This document shows, in pieces, positions 14,357 through 21,196 of a stretch of 24,378 bases of DNA (the stretch's first letter is position 1; each line of letters begins with the position of its first letter). A model generated the notes under the pieces. That model was not told the DNA's origin, did not search any database, and saw only the letters and a program-made list of their open reading frames with translations. The position numbers and the translations under genes were made by a program. The stretch is from JAQBQQ01 sp964633955. Lineage in GTDB: Bacteria; Patescibacteriota; Gracilibacteria; Peribacterales; Peribacteraceae. The stretch is taken from positions 1 through 24,378 of the forward strand of contig CAZWIA010000014.1 in NCBI GenBank assembly GCA_964633955.1, given 5' to 3'.

Positions 14357-14433
14357 TGGTGGGCGCCAAGGGATTCGAACCCCTGACCTACTCGGTGTAA
14401 GCGAGTCGCTCTAACCAGCTGAGCTAGGCGCCC
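14357..14433 (-). tRNA. tRNA-Val (anticodon UAC), CCA encoded
   Basis: The minus strand gives GGGCGCC-TA-GCTC...GAGC, anticodon stem ACTCG/CGAGT with loop CTTACAC (anticodon UAC), T-arm GGGG-TTCGAAT-CCC, and acceptor GGCGCCC, then discriminator A and an encoded CCA. All stems pair well. Partial copies of its 5' end are repeated upstream. Confidence 0.95.
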
Positions 14434-14712
14434 AAGGCTGCCATTGTACTTGGTGCGTCTGGTGTCCGCGAGCCGCCTTGTTTCCTGACGCCCGCCGCAG
14501 GCGGGCTGGGCCAGCTGAGCTAGGCGCCCAAGGCTGCCATTGTACTTGGTGCGTCTGGTGTCCGCNNNNNNNNNNNNNNNNNNNNNNNNNNNNNNNNNNN
14601 NNNNNNNNNNNNNNNNNNNNNNNNNNNNNNNNNNNNNNNNNNNNNNNNNNNNNNNNNNNNNNNNNGAGCCGCCTTGTTTCCTGACGCCCGCCGCAGGCGG
14701 GCTGGGCCAGCT
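14415..14712 (-). repeat. 96-bp tandem repeat containing the tRNA-Val 5' end, interrupted by the scaffold gap
   Basis: Each 96-bp unit (14415-14510; next begins at 14511) contains the first ~19 nt of tRNA-Val (GGGCGCCTAGCTCAGCTGG on minus) plus ~77 bp of flank that includes the palindrome GCCCGCC-GCA-GGCGGGC (14490-14506 and again 14686-14702). Unit 2 runs into the gap at 14565 and the sequence after the gap (14666) resumes at exactly the next base of the unit. The true copy number is therefore unknown. This accounts for most of the ~390-nt gene-free stretch 14434-14827. Confidence 0.85.
14566..14665. other. Assembly gap (100 N)
   Basis: Exactly 100 N, the usual placeholder for a gap of unknown size. 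It falls inside the 96-bp tandem repeat, and the flanks are in register. Confidence 0.99.
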
Positions 14713-14769
14713 GCCTGTCCGCCCGTAGTCCCGAGCTTGCCGAGGGACGAAGGCGGAAGCTAGGCGCCC
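14707..14769 (-). pseudogene. tRNA-Val 5' fragment with a 44-bp palindromic insert
   Basis: The last copy of the tRNA-Val 5' end is split in its D-arm by a 44-bp insert (14714-14757) placed between the G and A of CTG|AGCT. No tRNA bases are lost. The insert has ends TCCGCC/GGCGGA and an inner stem GTCCC...GGGAC, so it folds into a long imperfect hairpin. It parallels the insert in the tRNA-Ala fragment at 84-99. Confidence 0.8.
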
Positions 14770-14827
14770 TCAATCAACAGACACGCACGAGCGCGCCCAT
14801 CTGGGCGCAGCCAACGGAACCCGCAGC

Positions 14828-15145
14828 TCAGCTCAGTGCCGCAAAGATCTCTCGCATGAGGTCTAGGACGATCGTGAAGTCCAGCGGGAACTCAATGCCC
14901 AGGATGCTGGTGATGAGTTTCACGGCAAAGAAGGCCAGGAACGTCACGATGAGCCCGATGATCGCGTAGCGGATGGTATGGATAGCCTGCTTGATGGTGC
15001 TCTCATTGCCAGCCGAGAGAATGAAACGGATACCGCCAAAGATGATGAAGACCAAGCACAGGACGGACGCCACAATGAGAGCCAGTGCCACAAAGGTGGC
15101 AAAGATCTCCATGGGAGAGCCGTTCTCCAGTAAATCACGGAACAT
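14828..15145 (-). CDS. T4SS pilin-like membrane protein
   Basis: A 105-aa protein with the two-helix plan of the TrbC/VirB2-like or 'T4SS_pilin' family common in CPR genomes. It has a short N-terminus, helix 1 at ~14-38 (FATFVALALIVASVLCLVFIIFGG), the family-typical 'GIRFILSAGNESTIKQAIHTIRYAIIG' segment, and helix 2 at ~62-84 (LIVTFLAFFAVKLIT). No other conjugation or type IV secretion gene is in the window, so it may be an orphan surface or membrane protein. ATG 15145 is chosen by match to the family. The upstream 30 nt are C/T-rich with no Shine-Dalgarno. It follows the KH gene by 31 nt. Confidence 0.72.
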   Translation of the reverse strand: MFRDLLENGSPMEIFATFVALALIVASVLCLVFIIFGGIRFILSAGNESTIKQAIHTIRYAIIGLIVTFLAFFAVKLITSILGIEFPLDFTIVLDLMREIFAALS

Positions 15146-15176
15146 GGGCAAGGGGGAAGGAAGGGGGGAAAGAGAA

Positions 15177-15461
15177 TCAGGCCGCAGCGGACACGGCGGC
15201 ACGGGGTTCAAGGATCTTCATGTTGATGCGTTGCTTGCTGTTGCCGCCAATGATCCGCAGGAGCGTCCGGAGCGCCTGCACAGTCTGGCCATTTTTGCCA
15301 ATCAGTTTGCCCATGTCCCGCTCGCTCACCTGGACGGTGAGGAGGATACCCAGGTCATCAATGGTCGGATCGATCTTCAGCTGGTCTCTATCCTCCACCA
15401 GGGAGGTGAGCACGTACGTCAGGAAGGCAAGGCCGGGCACGTCGGAAGTAGTCGCGGTCAT
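15177..15461 (-). CDS. KH-domain RNA-binding protein (KhpA-like)
   Basis: A 94-aa single KH protein of the KhpA/YlqC group, which binds RNA and often works with KhpB/Jag. The core is visible as 'VQVSERDMGKLIGKNGQTVQALRTLLRI', with the GxxG loop as GKNG (~55-58), then 'NSKQRINMKILEP'. The N-terminal ~15 residues are extra relative to the usual 75-80 aa. It is downstream of rpsP, the standard rpsP-khpA order. The ATG has TAGCAT ending 6 nt upstream, with ATGACA 17 bp further, so it can be transcribed on its own as a leaderless mRNA. Confidence 0.9.
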   Translation of the reverse strand: MTATTSDVPGLAFLTYVLTSLVEDRDQLKIDPTIDDLGILLTVQVSERDMGKLIGKNGQTVQALRTLLRIIGGNSKQRINMKILEPRAAVSAAA

Positions 15462-15467
15462 GGGACC

Positions 15468-15496
15468 ATGCTAGCGACCGGATAGGGCTCTGTCAT
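15468..15496 (-). promoter_or_regulatory. Promoter of the KH gene
   Basis: ATGACA (plus 15491-15496), a 17-bp spacer and TAGCAT (plus 15468-15473), 6 nt before the ATG. Confidence 0.55.
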
Positions 15497-15508
15497 CACC
15501 TTTTCCCG

Positions 15509-15832
15509 TCACGCAGCGGCTGGCGCCGCTTCCGCCGCCGGGGCCTTCCTTGGCTTACGCTTGGCGTACCGCTGGATATAGCGGTCCATGTCCTTCATGC
15601 CGTGGTGCTTGAGGAGCCGGGCCACGGTGTCGCTAGGGATGGCGCCCTTTTTGATCCATTCGGCTATCCGATCGGTCCTGGGCTCAAACACGGACGGCGT
15701 CCGGGCCGGCAGGTAGTGGCCCAGGATCTCCTGGAACTTCCCCTTGGCCGCCGCGCGCTTCTCCGCCAGGACCAGGCGGTAGGTGGGAGTGTTTTCACGG
15801 CCGGTGCGCTGCAGGCGGATGACCAGGGACAT
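15509..15832 (-). CDS. rpsP: 30S ribosomal protein S16
   Basis: A 107-aa S16 that binds 16S rRNA and helps 30S assembly. Family landmarks are the N-terminal 'MSLVIRLQRTGRENTPTYRLVLAEKRAAAKGKFQEILGHYLP' and 'RIAEWIKKGAIPSDTVARLLKH', followed by a basic tail and an Ala-rich end. The start MSLVIRL matches the family; a longer in-frame stretch upstream translates the 9-bp repeat array and is rejected. A promoter ends 9 nt upstream, so the leader is at most ~3 nt. The KH gene follows 47 nt downstream. Confidence 0.95.
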   Translation of the reverse strand: MSLVIRLQRTGRENTPTYRLVLAEKRAAAKGKFQEILGHYLPARTPSVFEPRTDRIAEWIKKGAIPSDTVARLLKHHGMKDMDRYIQRYAKRKPRKAPAAEAAPAAA

Positions 15833-15841
15833 TGGGCTTGG

Positions 15842-15870
15842 AGTGTAGGGAAGCCCGGAAACGGGCGCAA
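15842..15870 (-). promoter_or_regulatory. rpsP promoter
   Basis: TTGCGC (plus 15865-15870), a 17-bp spacer and TACACT (plus 15842-15847), ending 9 nt before the ATG. Confidence 0.55.
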
Positions 15871-15894
15871 GGGATTGTAGGGGGCTGCGGAGCG

Positions 15895-16026
15895 GTAAAA
15901 AGGGTGAAAAGGGCGAAGAGGGGAAAAAGGGCAGAAAGGGTAAAAAGGATGAAAAGGGAACAGCGGGGATCCTTTTTGTCGTTCTCACCCTTTGGACCCT
16001 TTTCGCCCTTTTCATTCACCCTTTCA
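15895..16026. repeat. Inverted pair of 9-bp repeat arrays
   Basis: The left arm (15897-15960) reads in 9-bp units: aaaagggtg, aaaagggcg, aagagggga, aaaagggca, gaaagggta, aaaaggatg, aaaagggaa. The right arm (~15969-16026) is the complementary type (caccctttt family). The centre pairs perfectly (aaaaaggat 15942-15950 with atccttttt 15969-15977), so the block can fold into one long imperfect hairpin between the DciA-like gene and rpsP. Confidence 0.75.
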
Positions 16027-16320
16027 TTACGGATGCCTCACCACCATGACCCCTTCCAGCTCCGGGTGGCCGCAATCCGATCGCAAATATTCCAACAACA
16101 CCGGAATCAACTGCTGGACCTCCTGGGAAGCAATGGAGTGCCGGCAGCCGACCGTGAGCGTGGCATCCGCGAACTTAAGCGCCCGGATGTCCCCGGAAAA
16201 GGCGGGCAGCGTGCGCGTGAGCCACTCCTGCGCCTGGTGGACCACCAGCGAAGCCGTTGCCTGCTTCTTCAGTCCGCGGCGGTTGAGGACGGCGGGGAGA
16301 ACGGAACCCAGGCGCTGCAT
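16027..16320 (-). CDS. DciA-like (DUF721) protein
   Basis: A 97-aa DUF721-type protein. DciA helps load the replicative helicase DnaB in bacteria that lack DnaC/DnaI. Visible landmarks are an N-terminal basic helix (LGSVLPAVLNRRGLKKQ), the 'W' in HQAQEWL, and the conserved beta-alpha segment 'ALKFADATLTVGCRHSIASQEVQQLIPVLLEYLRS'. It is short but complete for minimal CPR versions. It starts 4 nt after the glycosyltransferase stop, so it may be co-transcribed, yet TAGCAT ends 6 nt before its ATG (plus 16327-16332). dnaB lies at the window end, unlinked. Function is inferred from the family. Confidence 0.65.
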   Translation of the reverse strand: MQRLGSVLPAVLNRRGLKKQATASLVVHQAQEWLTRTLPAFSGDIRALKFADATLTVGCRHSIASQEVQQLIPVLLEYLRSDCGHPELEGVMVVRHP

Positions 16321-16324
16321 GGAC

Positions 16325-17368
16325 CTATGCTAGCGCACGAACGAGCAGGGCCGAAGTAGCTTTGGCAGTTTCTTCCCATCGCCACGCCCGGGGAGTGGGG
16401 GCGGGGAAGGACGTCCGGCGGAACTGGGCCTGGAACGCTTCTTCCGTGGGATCAATGAGCGTGGCGGATGCGGATGCCACTTCCGTGATGGACGATCCCC
16501 GCACCGCCACCACCGGACAGCCGCACGCCTCCGCCTCGGCAACCGGCAGGCCGAACCCCTCGTAGAGGGACGCCGTGACGCACGCGCGTGCGGCGCTGTA
16601 GAGGGCGGGCAGGTCCGCGTCCGGCACGTCTGCCAGCACCCGCGCGCCAGGCGGCAGTGGCAAGCGGCAGGCCTCCGGTCCGCCGGTCACAAGCACCAGC
16701 TCCGCCTCCGTTCCGGCTGCGGCGTAGGCGCCAAGCAGCAGCGGCACGTTCTTGTGCTGCTTGGCGTTCCCCACGTACAGGAAGAACGGACCGCGCAGCG
16801 CGTACCGCTCGCGGACGGCGCGCTGCTCGGCCTCCGGACGCGGGCAGAAGGCGGATGAGACGCCCTCATGGATCACCGCGGTCTTGTCCGCAGCCGCCCG
16901 GCCGTACACCGCAGCCAGTTCCTCACGGGTGAACGTGCTCACGGCAATGACGGACCGGGCGCGCACGATCGCGCGGCGCAGGAGAACGCGGTACGCGCGC
17001 TGCTTCAGCCAAGACGCCCGGTTGGGGTAGCGGTGGAGGATCAGGTCATGCACCGTGATCACGAACGGCACCGGGCAGCGGTACGGCACGTTGAAGTGCG
17101 GGGAGAAGAGCATGTCCGCGCGGAGACGGCGCAGGAGGGCGGGGAGCCGTAGCTGCTCGCGCAGCGTGTAGTGCCAAACGGGGAAGGCCGCCACTTCCGT
17201 GGTAGCCGGGACGGTCTCCAGCCACGCCTCATCCGGCGACCGCACAAGCAGCACCGGCCTAAACTGCACATCCGGCTGCCGCAGCAGGTGGGACACGAGC
17301 TCCCGCGTGTAGCGGCCCAGGCCGGAATTCCCGCCCGCAAACCGGCAGTCGATGACGAGGCGCTTCAC
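16325..17368 (-). CDS. GT4-type glycosyltransferase
   Basis: 347 aa with a GT-B fold, family GT4 (group 1). Seen: N-terminal 'VIDCRFAGGNSGLGRYTRELVSHLL' (glycine-rich donor/acceptor loop), 'FVITVHDLILHRYP', 'SVIAVSTFTREEL', the second-domain start 'PFFLYVGNAKQHKNVPLLLGAYA', and the EX7E-type donor motif 'YEGFGLPVAEAEACGCPVV'. It transfers an activated sugar, probably to a cell-surface glycan; the substrate is unknown. The GTG at 17368 is chosen: it begins the conserved strand and TATGAT ends 6 nt upstream. The prmC start lies only 17 nt away on the opposite strand, and both genes appear to share one -10 region. Confidence 0.9.
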   Translation of the reverse strand: MKRLVIDCRFAGGNSGLGRYTRELVSHLLRQPDVQFRPVLLVRSPDEAWLETVPATTEVAAFPVWHYTLREQLRLPALLRRLRADMLFSPHFNVPYRCPVPFVITVHDLILHRYPNRASWLKQRAYRVLLRRAIVRARSVIAVSTFTREELAAVYGRAAADKTAVIHEGVSSAFCPRPEAEQRAVRERYALRGPFFLYVGNAKQHKNVPLLLGAYAAAGTEAELVLVTGGPEACRLPLPPGARVLADVPDADLPALYSAARACVTASLYEGFGLPVAEAEACGCPVVAVRGSSITEVASASATLIDPTEEAFQAQFRRTSFPAPTPRAWRWEETAKATSALLVRALA

Positions 17369-17380
17369 CCGGGTATCATA
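17352..17380. promoter_or_regulatory. Shared divergent -10 for glycosyltransferase and prmC
   Basis: The palindrome GGGTATCATACCC (17371-17383) gives TATCAT on plus (17374-17379), 6 nt before the prmC ATG, and TATGAT on minus (17375-17380), 6 nt before the GTG at 17368. A -35-like ATGACG (17352-17357, 16-bp spacer) serves the plus direction; none is clear for minus. Confidence 0.6.
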
Positions 17381-17385
17381 CCCCC

Positions 17386-18201
17386 ATGCGGATGGAAGAC
17401 GCACTGGTACGGGCGGACCTGCCCCGCAGCGAAGCGGAGGTGCTCCTCAGCGCACTACTCGGATGCGACCGCAGCTGGTTTCTGGCGCATCCGGAAGCGG
17501 AGGTCCCACCAGAGAAGCTGGACCGGTGGCACGATTGGGTAACGCGGCGCAGGCGGGGAGAACCCGCTGCGTACATCACGGGCTGGCGCGAGTTCTGCGG
17601 CCGGCGGTTCCGGACGGATCCCCGCGCGCTCATTCCGCGGCCGGCAACGGAACGGCTGGTGGAGCTAGCGCTCGGCTTCATGGACCAACCGCAGGACAAG
17701 GACGTGGAGCTGGATACGCGCATCGTGGGCATCACGCGCGTTCTAAGGGGCGGAGTGCCGACGACCATCGTGGACCTGGGAACCGGCAGCGGCTGCATTG
17801 CCCTCACGCTGGCGCTGGCGCAACCGGATCTGCGGGTCATTGCCACGGATGTCAGCCCGGACGCCGTGGCGCTGGCGGCGGAGAATGCGACCAGTCTGGG
17901 GCTCCGGAGCAGGATCGATCTCCGCTCGGGAACGGACCTGGATCCGGTCGCGGAGCTGGTAGAACCGTTCCTGCTCATCAGCAACCCGCCCTACATCCCC
18001 GCAGGAACGGCGCTGGAGCACACGGTTGAGCAGTACGAGCCGGCGACCGCGCTCTTTGCCGGACCGGACGGGACGGATGTGCTGGAGCGGATCGCGCAGC
18101 AGGCACGCGCGCACCCGGCGTGCGCGGGCCTGGTGGCTGAATGCAGGGCTGAGCAGGCGGCAGTGATCGATCGCGTGCTCTATAGGGGGCGGAGCGTCTG
18201 A
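17386..18201 (+). CDS. prmC: Release factor glutamine methyltransferase PrmC
   Basis: A 271-aa enzyme that methylates the Gln of the GGQ motif in release factors using S-adenosylmethionine. The N-terminal helical domain contains 'LLSALLGCDRSWFLAHPE' and 'RRRRGEPAAYITGWREFCGRRF'. The methyltransferase core has 'VDLGTGSGCIALTLAL' (~128-143) and the catalytic 'LLISNPPYIPAG' (NPPY at ~200). The tail is slightly short but the fold looks complete. It starts with a leaderless-type arrangement. prfA is not adjacent in this window. Confidence 0.94.
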   Translation: MRMEDALVRADLPRSEAEVLLSALLGCDRSWFLAHPEAEVPPEKLDRWHDWVTRRRRGEPAAYITGWREFCGRRFRTDPRALIPRPATERLVELALGFMDQPQDKDVELDTRIVGITRVLRGGVPTTIVDLGTGSGCIALTLALAQPDLRVIATDVSPDAVALAAENATSLGLRSRIDLRSGTDLDPVAELVEPFLLISNPPYIPAGTALEHTVEQYEPATALFAGPDGTDVLERIAQQARAHPACAGLVAECRAEQAAVIDRVLYRGRSV

Positions 18202-18248
18202 GTTTTCCTCTACGGAACGCTGGCATTGCGCGCTCATGCGCCCCCAAA

Positions 18249-18277
18249 TTGACAGACAGTTGGATATTCCGTATCAC
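18249..18277 (+). promoter_or_regulatory. Promoter of the hypothetical gene at 18284
   Basis: A perfect TTGACA (18249-18254), a 17-bp spacer and TATCAC (18272-18277), ending 6 nt before the ATG. Confidence 0.7.
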
Positions 18278-18283
18278 GCCACC

Positions 18284-18820
18284 ATGCAACTCACCCCTCT
18301 TTCATCGGAAGTGTTGGTCAAGCCGAAGCGGCGCCAGGAGTGCGTCTCTGGACCGCTCGCCACGGAAGCCGTGATGGCGGCCATCGCCGCGCAGGCGCGG
18401 GGGGCGCTCTTGCAGATTGACTGGCGGGAAGAAGACTGGCCGGGAGAGGAAGACCGGGATGAAGAACTGGGCCGGGCGGACATCAGCGTCTGCTGCCTGC
18501 CAGAGCTCGGGTTGGTGGATCCGGCCGTCGCCCGCCTAGCCACCTTGTCTGCGGAGAGGGGCTACCCCCGGCACGTGTTCGTCATCACGGATGAACCGTT
18601 CGACCTGACGATCGATTCCACGAAACAGTTCGTGCGGCGAGCGCTAGCGATCCCGCTGGCCACCCGGGAGACACAAGGCGGCATCCTGGTTGCAGACGCA
18701 GAGTCCCTGATCGCCCTGGAGGAACAACCCAGGGTTACATTCCATGACCTCACGGACCTGGACATGGATTTCCGCTTCCACGGAATCTTCCAGCGGATCC
18801 GGGAGCGCATCGCCGGCTAA
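18284..18820 (+). CDS. Hypothetical acidic protein
   Basis: 178 aa, not recognised. It is acidic, with a charged cluster WREEDWPGEEDRDEELGRAD (~50-69), two predicted hydrophobic strands (ISVCCLPEL, HVFVITDEPFDL) and a C-terminal 'FHDLTDLDMDFRFHGIFQRIRERIAG'. The alternation of strands and helices (GGILVADAESLIALE) suggests a small alpha/beta domain. No signal peptide or membrane segment is seen. The start is set by a strong promoter 6 nt upstream. The 3' end lies against a terminator that belongs mainly to the opposite gene. Confidence 0.7.
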   Translation: MQLTPLSSEVLVKPKRRQECVSGPLATEAVMAAIAAQARGALLQIDWREEDWPGEEDRDEELGRADISVCCLPELGLVDPAVARLATLSAERGYPRHVFVITDEPFDLTIDSTKQFVRRALAIPLATRETQGGILVADAESLIALEEQPRVTFHDLTDLDMDFRFHGIFQRIRERIAG

Positions 18821-18850
18821 AAACGCACTCCCCCGGAAGGGGGGAGTGCG
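18819..18850 (-). terminator. Terminator of the secreted protein gene
   Basis: Hairpin CGCACTCCCCC-GGAA-GGGGGAGTGCG (about 18824-18850). On the minus strand it is followed by TTTTT (plus 18819-18823), which overlaps the stop of the convergent gene. Confidence 0.8.
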
Positions 18851-18858
18851 GGACGACC

Positions 18859-19911
18859 CTAGGGACCGGTGACGGGGTACGGCTCCGAGAGCTCCAGATC
18901 ATCGATCCAGAGCTCACCGACGCTCACGTCCTCCTGGAGCAGCACAACACGGAAAGAGACGGTCAGCAGATTGGCCTGGGGATCCACGCGGACAAGCGTG
19001 TCCACCGGCGTCCACCGGCCCACGACCGCGAGCGGCAGGTCCCGCTCCGCGTCGTAGCACGTGCGCCAGGCGGTCGGCGTGTCGTGCACCTGGCTCACGC
19101 GGGCCCGGCAGGTGGCCTGCGTGCCCGCCGCAACCAGGTAGCGGAAGCTCAGCCTGACCACGCTGCCCGGCTTGACCGGCACGTAGCTGCTGTGCCGCCA
19201 CGTCTCCCGGCCCCACTCGTGGGCGCGCAAGTGCAGGCTTGCGGGAGCGGAAAAGAAAATCCGCGTATCACGCCAGTCCTCCTCCGGCTCCAGGCGGAGC
19301 GGCCGTACCTTCCAGCGCGGCTCGCTGCACAGCGGCAGGCGATCGCGCACCATGGCGCCGCCCATCTCCACCTCCACCGTGCGCTCGCCAAGCAACACGT
19401 GGAACGGACCGTAGAACGGGTGGGCGTGCTCCAGGAGGAGCCGCACACGGACCATGCCGCCCGGCGGCACGGACCGCACCGGCGGATCGCGTGGGCGCGG
19501 CACCCAGACCCCCAGGACCATGAGCTCGTACGGCGGATCAGCCCCGCCCTCTGCCGGCCAGACCAGCATGGTCAGCCGCTCGCGGCAGTGGTGATCCCGC
19601 TTGCCGCCATCGATCAGCAGGTTGCCCGCGGCAGTGAAGCCCGGCAGCCAGCCGGCTTCCACGGTCGATTGGCGCGGCACCTCATGCCCCGGCACGGCGG
19701 AGTGGGACACGTTTCCCTCCACGCGCGCGGAGACGGTGCCGGGCGGGATTACGAGCGGCTCTTCACCGTCATACCGCAGCAGGTAGTCCACCTGCCACGC
19801 GCGGTAGCCTCCCTCCCGCACGGTAACTGTCCGTTGGACTATGACGAGCGACCGGCCGGGGTCCGGCGTCTCCGCCGTGACCAGACCGGCCAGGATGCAG
19901 AGCGCGAACAT
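18859..19911 (-). CDS. Secreted protein with C-terminal carbohydrate-binding-like domain
   Basis: 350 aa. A short signal peptide (MFALCILAGLVTAE) starts the protein. The middle is beta-rich with 'WQVDYLLRYDGEEPLVIPPGTVSARVEGNVSHS' and 'GGMVRVRLLLEHAHPFYGPFHVLLGERTVEVEMGG'. The C-terminal ~130 residues resemble a jelly-roll binding module: 'YVPVKPGSVVRLSFRYLVAAG', 'GRWTPVDTLVRVDP', and an end with 'VSVGELWIDDLELSEP'. No catalytic motif is seen. The ATG is preceded by GGGAGG with a 4-nt gap, the clearest Shine-Dalgarno in the window. The leader also carries an 8-bp hairpin. Style and signals differ from the neighbours, so transfer is possible. Confidence 0.7.
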   Translation of the reverse strand: MFALCILAGLVTAETPDPGRSLVIVQRTVTVREGGYRAWQVDYLLRYDGEEPLVIPPGTVSARVEGNVSHSAVPGHEVPRQSTVEAGWLPGFTAAGNLLIDGGKRDHHCRERLTMLVWPAEGGADPPYELMVLGVWVPRPRDPPVRSVPPGGMVRVRLLLEHAHPFYGPFHVLLGERTVEVEMGGAMVRDRLPLCSEPRWKVRPLRLEPEEDWRDTRIFFSAPASLHLRAHEWGRETWRHSSYVPVKPGSVVRLSFRYLVAAGTQATCRARVSQVHDTPTAWRTCYDAERDLPLAVVGRWTPVDTLVRVDPQANLLTVSFRVVLLQEDVSVGELWIDDLELSEPYPVTGP

Positions 19912-19944
19912 GTGACCTCCCTCTCTGTGAAAGAGCGCGTCCCC

Positions 19945-19964
19945 GCCGCGCCATGCGGCGCGGC
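19945..19964 (-). promoter_or_regulatory. Hairpin at the 5' end of the secreted-protein leader
   Basis: GCCGCGCC-ATGC-GGCGCGGC, an 8-bp perfect stem that would form within the first few transcribed bases after the promoter at 19974-20001. Confidence 0.55.
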
Positions 19965-19973
19965 ACTGCGCGG

Positions 19974-20001
19974 ACAGTACCCATCGCGCGCAGCCGGTCA
20001 A
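19974..20001 (-). promoter_or_regulatory. Promoter of the secreted protein gene
   Basis: TTGACC (plus 19996-20001), a 16-bp spacer and TACTGT (plus 19974-19979). The leader is about 55 nt and ends in a Shine-Dalgarno. Confidence 0.55.
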
Positions 20002-20054
20002 CGCACTGGGAACCGCGCGCGCCTGAAGCCGGTCTAGGACTGGAAAAACCGCCG

Positions 20055-21134
20055 CTATGCCCGGGACACGGCGTTCCGCATCGCCGTAAGGATCCCGTCT
20101 ACCGTCCGCTGCCAGCGGAACCGCGCCGCCTGCGCCGGGCCCGCCGCACGGAGCCGGTCGCGGAGCGGCTGATCCGTCAGGATCTTCTCAAGGCCGTCAC
20201 GGATGGCGGCTACGTCCTCCGGATCCACCGTGAGGGCCGCGTCTCCGGCAACCTCCCGCAGGCTGCCGCGATCAGACGTGAGCACGCACGCGCCGCGCTG
20301 CAGGGCATCTAAGACCGGCAGCCCAAAGCCCTCGTACAGGGAAGGGAACGCCAACACCGCGCAGGTGCCAAGGAGCTCCTGGTACCGCGCGTCCGTCACG
20401 TACCCCAGCCACGTGACGCCGGGCGTGCGCGCGGCCATCTCCACGATCGCCCGGTCCTCCCAGCCGCGCCCGCCCGCAAGCAGGAGCTGAGTCTTCCCGC
20501 GCACGTCCCGCGGCAACTGCGCGTACGCCTGGATCAGCCGCAACTGATTCTTGCGCGGGCAGAGCGTGGCGGCACACAGGACGGTCCGGCCATCGGACCG
20601 GTTGGGTGCGACCGACTCCGCCATGGGTCCGGCGTAGACATTTTTCACGCGCGACGGGTCCAGCCACGCGTACCGCGCCAGGAGATCGCGCTTGGTGGAC
20701 TCACTGATCACCAGCGTAACCGGCGCCGACCGGACCGCGCGGCTAAGCGTCAGCCGCTCGATCCACTGCGCCCGGCTATCGTGGAGCTCGCGGCGGAATG
20801 CGATGAGGTCATGGACCACCGGGACTACCGGAAACCGCCGGCCTACCAGGAACGGCACGATGAAGCTGGTGGTGCTGAGGTACACATCCCACGGCGGGTG
20901 CCTGCGGAGACGGCGCGCCACCGCCAGGTGCCAGCCGATCGAGCGGCCTGGGATCCGCTCCCACGCGCAGGCCTCCGGAACCTCCGCCGGCCGCGCCGCA
21001 TCGGAGACCAGCGTGAGCCGCACATCCGGCTGGGACGCCAGCTCTTCAATGCACCGGCGCGCCCACTGGCCCTTGCCCGTCCGATCAGCGCGGTAGGCTT
21101 CCCGAGCGTCTACGGCGATCTGGATGGTCTGCAC
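20055..21134 (-). CDS. GT4-type glycosyltransferase
   Basis: A 359-aa GT-B enzyme of family GT4. The N-terminal domain opens with 'IQIAVDAREAYRADRTGKGQWARR' and has 'VVPVVHDLIAFRRELH' and 'VTLVISESTKRDLLARY'. The C-terminal domain has 'TVLCAATLCPRKNQLRLIQAYAQL' and the donor-binding 'YEGFGLPVLDALQRGACVLTSD'. It is similar in plan to the enzyme at 16325-17368 but clearly diverged, so not a recent duplicate. GTG 21134 is chosen: TACCAT ends exactly 6 nt upstream with TTGCCT 16 bp further, and the frame before it reads poorly. It is divergent from the gene at 21197. Confidence 0.9.
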   Translation of the reverse strand: MQTIQIAVDAREAYRADRTGKGQWARRCIEELASQPDVRLTLVSDAARPAEVPEACAWERIPGRSIGWHLAVARRLRRHPPWDVYLSTTSFIVPFLVGRRFPVVPVVHDLIAFRRELHDSRAQWIERLTLSRAVRSAPVTLVISESTKRDLLARYAWLDPSRVKNVYAGPMAESVAPNRSDGRTVLCAATLCPRKNQLRLIQAYAQLPRDVRGKTQLLLAGGRGWEDRAIVEMAARTPGVTWLGYVTDARYQELLGTCAVLAFPSLYEGFGLPVLDALQRGACVLTSDRGSLREVAGDAALTVDPEDVAAIRDGLEKILTDQPLRDRLRAAGPAQAARFRWQRTVDGILTAMRNAVSRA

Positions 21135-21140
21135 GCCCAA

Positions 21141-21168
21141 ATGGTAGGGGACGGCGCACTGGAGGCAA
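21141..21168 (-). promoter_or_regulatory. Promoter of the second glycosyltransferase
   Basis: TTGCCT (plus 21163-21168), a 16-bp spacer and TACCAT (plus 21141-21146), 6 nt before GTG. Confidence 0.55.
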
Positions 21169-21196
21169 GGGCAGCAGTCTGGTACCATGCGCCGGC

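Noticed and set aside
14793..14808. GCGCCCA-TC-TGGGCGC hairpin after the pilin-like gene as a terminator
   Set aside because: It has no T-run on the minus strand, so only a short inverted repeat can be claimed.
15833..16015. N-terminal extension of S16
   Set aside because: It would translate the 9-bp repeat array into Pro/Phe/Ser repeats and does not match the family.
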